NCBI RefSeq assembly: GCF_033118175.1
Contig: NC_083701.1
Location: forward strand, 50,109,001-50,173,000
Direction: 5' to 3'
Length of the DNA: 64,000 nt
Origin: Dama dama
Lineage: Eukaryota > Chordata > Mammalia > Artiodactyla > Cervidae
Below the pieces are notes generated by a model. It searched no databases and was not told where the DNA came from. It was given only the letters and a program-made list of their open reading frames with translations. The translations under genes were made by a program, and so were the position numbers. The stretch's first letter is position 1; each line of letters begins with the position of its first letter. This document shows, one piece after another, positions 58,958-64,000 of the stretch.

Positions 58958-60626
58958 TCAGTTCAGTTCAGTTGCTCAGCCATATCTGACTCTTTGTGAC
59001 CCCATGGTCTGCAGCACGCCAGAATCCTTGCCCTTCACCAACTCCCAAAGCTTGCTCAAACTCATGTCTATCAAATAGGTGATGCCATCCAGCCCATCTC
59101 ATCCTCTGTTGTCCCCTTCTCCTCCTGCCCCCAACCCCTCCCAACATCAGGTCTTTTCCAATGAGTCAACTCTTCACATGAGGGGGCCAAAATATTGGAG
59201 TTTCAGCTTCAGCATCAGTCCTTCCAATGAACACCCAGGACTGACCTCCTTTAGGATGGACTTGTTGGATCTCCTTGCAGTCCAAGGGACTCTCAAGAGT
59301 CTTCTCCAACACCACAGTTCAAAAGCATCAATTATTTGGAGCTCAGCTTTCTTTATGGTTCAACTCTCACATCCATAAATGACTCCTGGAAAAACCATAG
59401 CTTTGGCTAGATGGACCTTTGTTGGCAAAGTAATGTCTCTGCTTTTTAATATACTGTCTGAGTTGGTTATAGCTTTTCTTCTAAGGAGCACGTGTCTTTT
59501 AATTTCCTGGCTGTAGTTACCATCTGCAGTGATTTTGGAACCCAAGAAAATAAAATTTCTCACTGTTTCCATTGTTTTCCCATGTGTTTGCTATGAAGTG
59601 ATGGGACCAGATGCCATGATCTTATTTTTTTGAACGTTGAGTTTTAAGTCAGCCTTTTCACTCTCCTCTTTTACTTTCCCCAAGCAGCTCTTTAGTTCCT
59701 TTTCGCTTTCTGCCATAAGGTTGGTGTCATCTGCATATCTGAGGTTAGTGCTATTTCTCCTGGCAGTCTTGATTCCAGCCTGTGCTTCATCCAGCCCAGC
59801 ATTTCACATGATGTACTCTACATATGAGTTAAATAAGCCAGGTGACAATATACAGCCTTGATGTACTCCTTTCCCTGTTTGGAACCAGTGTGGTGTTTAA
59901 TGTCCAGTTCTAATTGGCTTCTTGACCTACTACATACAGATTTCTCAGGAGGCAGGTAAGGTGGTCTGGTATTCCCATCGCTTTAAGAATTTTCCACATT
60001 TGTTACGACCCACACAGTCAAAGGCTTTAGCATAGTTAATGAAGCAGATGTTTTTCTGGAAGTCTCTTGCTTTTTCTGTGTTCCAACGGATGTTGGCAAT
60101 TTGATTTCTGGTTCGTCTGCCTTTTCCAAATCTAACTTGAACATCTGGAAGTTCTCAGTTCACATACTGTTGAAGCGTGGCTTGGAGAATTTTGAGCATA
60201 CTTTGCTAGTGTGTTTGAAGAGTGCAACTGTGCAGTAGTTTGAACAATCTTTGGCATTGCCTTTCTTTGGGATTGAAGTGAAAAATGACCTTTTTCAATC
60301 CTATGGCCACTGCTCAATTTTCCAAATATGCTAGCATATTGAGTGCAGCACTTTCACAGCATCATGTTTTGCTCATATGGAATTCCATCACCTCCACTAG
60401 CTTTGTTCATAGTGATACTTCCTAAGGCCACTTAACCTCACACTCCAGGGTGTCTGGCTCTAGGTGAGTAATCACACCATTTTGATTATCTGGGATCATT
60501 AAGATATTTTTTTTTATAGTTTTTTGTGTGTGTATTCTTGCCACCTCTTCTTAATGTGTTCTGCTTCTGTTAGGTCTGTACCATTTCTGTACAGTTAGGT
60601 CCATACCGTTTCTGTATCAGTTTAAT
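58958..60626 (-). mobile_element. BovB 3' 1.67 kb, possible 8-bp TSD
   Basis: Minus-strand BovB from its CAGTTCAGTTCAG tail to just upstream of the RT domain. Repeats ACACTGAT at 58950-58957 and 60627-60634 may be the TSD. At the 5' end a unit of about 24 bp is tandemly doubled (60569-60592 and 60594-60617). All frames are broken; RT-domain words remain on the minus strand (near 59900-60060). Confidence 0.93.
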
Positions 60627-60634
60627 ACACTGAT

Positions 60635-62017
60635 AGGGGTAAATTAAAGAAAATTCGTTCCAAAGCTGGAGAAATCAGAACCATATGTGATAGAACCCAC
60701 CTTGTTCATCTTAGAATCCATGAAAACTGGATTTCACAGTAATGTTGCCAAGCCCATTGTATACATTCTTGGGCATAGTGATACAATAAATGTGAATTCA
60801 TAATTTTTGTTCTTTGGCAGGTGGTTATCCACTAAAAGTGATGGCTAGCTCCCAAGCGTCTTAGGAAATGTGATTTTAGGAGAATAAAAGGGAAGGATGT
60901 AGGATAAAATGTTTTTGCTTCACTGTCTACACTTCACTACTGATAACATGTGAAAGGATGGATATTCTGATCTCCCCATACCTGTCTCCGAGAATGAATG
61001 ACTGCCAAGCATTGAGAGAAGAGTTGTAATCTCCTGCCCCAACACACACACACACACACATGCATGCACACACACACACACGCCCCCGAGTGGTCTAGTT
61101 TGTCTTCCTATGAAGTAAGGAAGAAAAGTATAGGCTTTGAGGATTGGGAAAGATATGTCATATATTGGTATTAGGAAACCTTTTCTAGAATTCTGCTTCA
61201 CAATATAATAGTCTTTTGAGAGCATTTTACCTTGGCTTTATAACACACATCTACTATTTAAATAGGTTTATACGGTGGTATGTTTTGTTGAATTAAATCA
61301 GGAAAAACTGCTTTGCTGGAAATCTTCAAAAGATTATAGAGCAAGAAAGTTATTTCATCTGTTAATCATGACCAATATCTGGGGCATAGTTTTAAATATT
61401 TGCTTTAAGGAGATTATGCAATAATCTTTGTGACTAGATACATGGTGACTAAGTATATATACAAAATACAATCTGTTTTCTATCAATTGGAGCAGAACTC
61501 TAGTGCTTTATAGTATTATAATTAAAGCTAATCATACAAATGTACAACGCTATGAAATTACATGAAAATAGTGCTTGTTCTTCGAAATGAAATAGTGAAA
61601 TCTTCCATTGAATGTGAAATGTTAAAAATATATAAAATGGAAAAAACTATATCAACTGCTTTAAAGTCTGTTTTGTAGTTATACTATATCAATACATATG
61701 TAGGTTATGCAGTGACCAACACTATTAGCTAAGCAGCCATTATGTTTATTATTGTCTATTTAATAAATTTGGGAGAATCAAAAATTACACTCAGTTTCCA
61801 GTTGATTTTACTCCTATATGCAACCTGATTGGAACAGCTAATTTTGAAATTATACTTTTCTATGCGTAAAACAACTATTTCACTTGTGCCTAAAAAGGTA
61901 GCAGTGAAAAGTTATGAATATTGTACACAGGTAAACCTTTTGGGGTCCCAATTCAGTGAAAATGTTTACTACTCAAAAGCTTTTTAAATTTTTTTGTTGT
62001 TGTCTTCCATAATTCAG
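60635..62017. other. Intron preceding the coding exon
   Basis: About 1.4 kb of AT-rich intron without recognised mobile elements, ending in a pyrimidine-rich tract (61987-62009) and the acceptor AG at 62016-62017. It contains the CA repeat listed separately. Confidence 0.6.
61043..61082. repeat. (CA)n compound microsatellite
   Basis: Two CA tracts separated by TGCATG. Confidence 0.95.
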
Positions 62018-62130
62018 GTTATCTGGAATGAATATACCACCACCAATTATCAGCAACAAAAACTGGCTCAGACTGCATTTTGTTACAGACAGCAATCACC
62101 GGTACCGTGGATTTAGTGCTCCATACCAAG
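62018..62130 (+). CDS. CSMD3: Internal exon of a CSMD-family gene (CUB domain, C-terminal half)
   Basis: A 113-bp exon with T-rich acceptor tract ending TTCAG and donor AAG/GTATAT. It begins with the last base of a split codon and ends with the first base of the next, giving 37 whole codons. The reading includes MNIPPPIISNKNWLRLHF then VTDSNHRYRGFSAPYQ. This is the closing part of a CUB domain: the LRLHFVTDSN strand and the GF followed by an aromatic near the end are hallmarks. CSMD proteins are large single-pass membrane proteins of alternating CUB and sushi domains, mostly neuronal, linked to complement control and dendrite development. The frame is open, with no lesions. Assignment to CSMD is strong. 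CSMD3 over CSMD1 or CSMD2 is judged from memory and from the AT-rich, very long intron. Confidence 0.8.
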
Positions 62131-64000
62131 GTATATCTATTTAATACCTCTGCCTCTTTTGATGTGTAAAATGATTTTGGTATACACAACTGCATTTTAT
62201 GATAGAGGCAAAATATCTTTAACTGTTAAACATGGTAATTTGAGTAAGCAAACATGACCATTTTCTTGCTGAGGCAGTATTGTGATCATAACTAAATTGC
62301 AGTATAAAAGTTAGTTGGATTTTATAGCACACTGTCCAGAATAAAGAATATTATAACCTCTAAAAGGTAATGTGTAACATGTAATATTTATCTTTAAGAA
62401 AGTGCTTCAGCAGTGGGACATGCTACCTAAATGTACCACAAAACACTGCAGAAAATTCAGAAAATTCTAAACAGGCTCTTCATCAATTGAAATCCATTTC
62501 TGTATACAGTGTTTTTGTGGATACTATTTTAGTTAACCTTGTTAAGATTGCTGTCTATCATTTTTATTAACAGGTATAATTTTGAATAAGTGAGATATAG
62601 TATTTGCTCTATTAACTTTAAAAACTCTGTTTAGAACTTGATTATTATGAAGATGGAGTATTAATAAAAATGTGTCTTCTGTAATGTTTAGTAATATTAT
62701 GTGGATTTAGTGCACTTTATGCTCAGATTACTTATGTAAATAATTCATTTCATTCTCAGCAGTGTATTAGCTACTATTCAGTGAACATTGCCACAGTTAC
62801 GTATTTCCATTTATCTGTTTTTTTTTTACAATACTTTCCTTTTTAGTAATCTTCAGTATTAAGCACTTTGGGAATTTAATATGATGGCTTTCAGCAGCTT
62901 ATAGTTAATAACTAAAATAGTATTAGACTACATATTGTTTTCTGGAATATAGATTTCAACAGTTTATATTTTGTATACCAGCAACCTTTCTACAGCTACC
63001 CTGTCAATACATTTCTCACCATAATAACAAAAGGTTAATATGATTGGAATTTGTAATAGTGTATTGGGTATCACTGTAATAAAAATTCCTAAGATTTTAA
63101 CTCAAGATTTTAGACAAAGTCCACTGTAGAAAAATATATAATTTCTATTGTAAAGTTGTTAATTCAAATGGAAACATGAATGCAGATTTTCTCTTAAAGC
63201 TATGCATTGTATTAACATCTCTTACAATAGCATATATTGTCTAGTATACCCATTAGCTCATAAAACTTTATATTTTTAAAATGAAAATTAAATATCTATA
63301 GAGAAATTTGTTTTCCTTTATTTTATTAAAAATAACTGGCATATTACTTAAATCTATGATTTTAGCCAGTGTCATCTTTAAATTTACAATCACATTTTGC
63401 TGAGTTTTTACTTAAATTTTTAAAATTTTTATGTACTTCAGAAATAAGAGGACTTTCAATTGAAAATAAATAGTTTTTATAGAGCCTCTTTATTTCTGGG
63501 TTCACCCCTTTCCTTATGGAGTTTTCCACTCACATGATTTTATGGCTCTGATTTCCCTCTGCAATAAGTTAAGGCAGATGGCATGGCAGATATTCAAATG
63601 ACTATCATCTTTGACTCATGTGGTGATCCTTTCTGCTTAATTCATGGAATCCTTCAGTAAGATGTACTCTTTATCTGAATAGAAATAAACTAGCACTTAT
63701 TTTATATTGGAAATGTACAGCTTGGAGAGAGGGAAAAAAAATAGATGTCCTGTCTTAAAAAATAAAGTGGTATTTCATTTGCTTTATGCTGTATGGTTTC
63801 ATGAAAATGGTATCTTTAGATAGGTTGTTTTATATTATAAGACAGTAGTACAAAATTGTTAGTAGATTTGTGTGCTTAATTATCAGTATTCTACTGACTG
63901 ATCTTAAATTGACTTTTATAGTATTTTCAAGATTCAGTTTGATTTTCCTGCATTGCCTATCCAGTTTCAGCACTGAAGAGTAACATATAAAAAAATTTAC
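62131..64000. other. Intron following the coding exon
   Basis: Starts with the donor GTATAT. About 1.9 kb of AT-rich sequence to the window end. I see no second exon and no BovB, Bov-tA or L1 copy here, unlike the rest of the window. No polyadenylation or terminal-exon context. Confidence 0.55.

Overview
The window is mammalian intronic DNA from a ruminant, almost certainly a pecoran such as cattle, sheep, goat or deer. The evidence is its repeat content: BovB (an RTE-clade LINE), Bov-tA SINEs whose 3' part matches the BovB tail, ruminant L1 3' ends and one older cetartiodactyl CHR-type SINE. The sequence is AT-rich and has no operons or dense coding. Almost all open frames of 60-200 codons are decayed BovB or L1 reading frames, or chance.

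Only one piece looks like a functional gene exon. A 113-bp internal exon on the + strand (62018-62130) has a good acceptor and donor and encodes the C-terminal half of a CUB domain. It reads like the CSMD family, most likely CSMD3, from memory rather than a search. The window would then be mostly one very large intron upstream of that exon, plus the start of the next intron. A second recognisable gene sequence, at 32645-33620, is a dead processed copy of RAN (nuclear-transport GTPase). It has frameshifts, a lost P-loop, a lost acidic tail and a retained 3' UTR.

Layout: 1-7.9 kb, two long minus-strand BovB copies, the second nearly full length. 7.9-16.6 kb, Bov-tA copies, an MLT1-type LTR and three BovB copies, one with an inverted 5' end and a nested BovB. 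16.6-18.8 kb, a run of plus-strand L1 pieces. 19-31.4 kb, mostly unique AT-rich sequence with BovB and Bov-tA insertions. 31.4-33.7 kb, an old repeat split by a Bov-tA and the RAN pseudogene. 36-41 kb, an inverted L1, a BovB with clean target-site duplication (TSD), a 334-bp near-palindrome and more SINE and L1 pieces. 42-54.5 kb, a deep nest of minus-strand L1 copies interrupted by an LTR, four BovB pieces, Bov-tA copies and the CHR SINE. 56.4-60.6 kb, a SINE inside a SINE and another BovB. 60.6-64 kb, intron, exon, intron.

The nesting gives a relative chronology: ancient L1, MLT1 and other old repeats are hosts; CHR and BovB came next; Bov-tA copies are often last. The most interesting observation is mechanistic. 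Two BovB copies have an inverted 5' segment, one of them inside a perfect 12-bp TSD, as expected from twin priming. I found no novel multi-gene system, no functional RNA gene, no CRISPR array and no intact retrotransposon ORF. Family names and boundaries come from memory of consensus sequences and should be read as approximate to about 5-30 bp unless a TSD is given.
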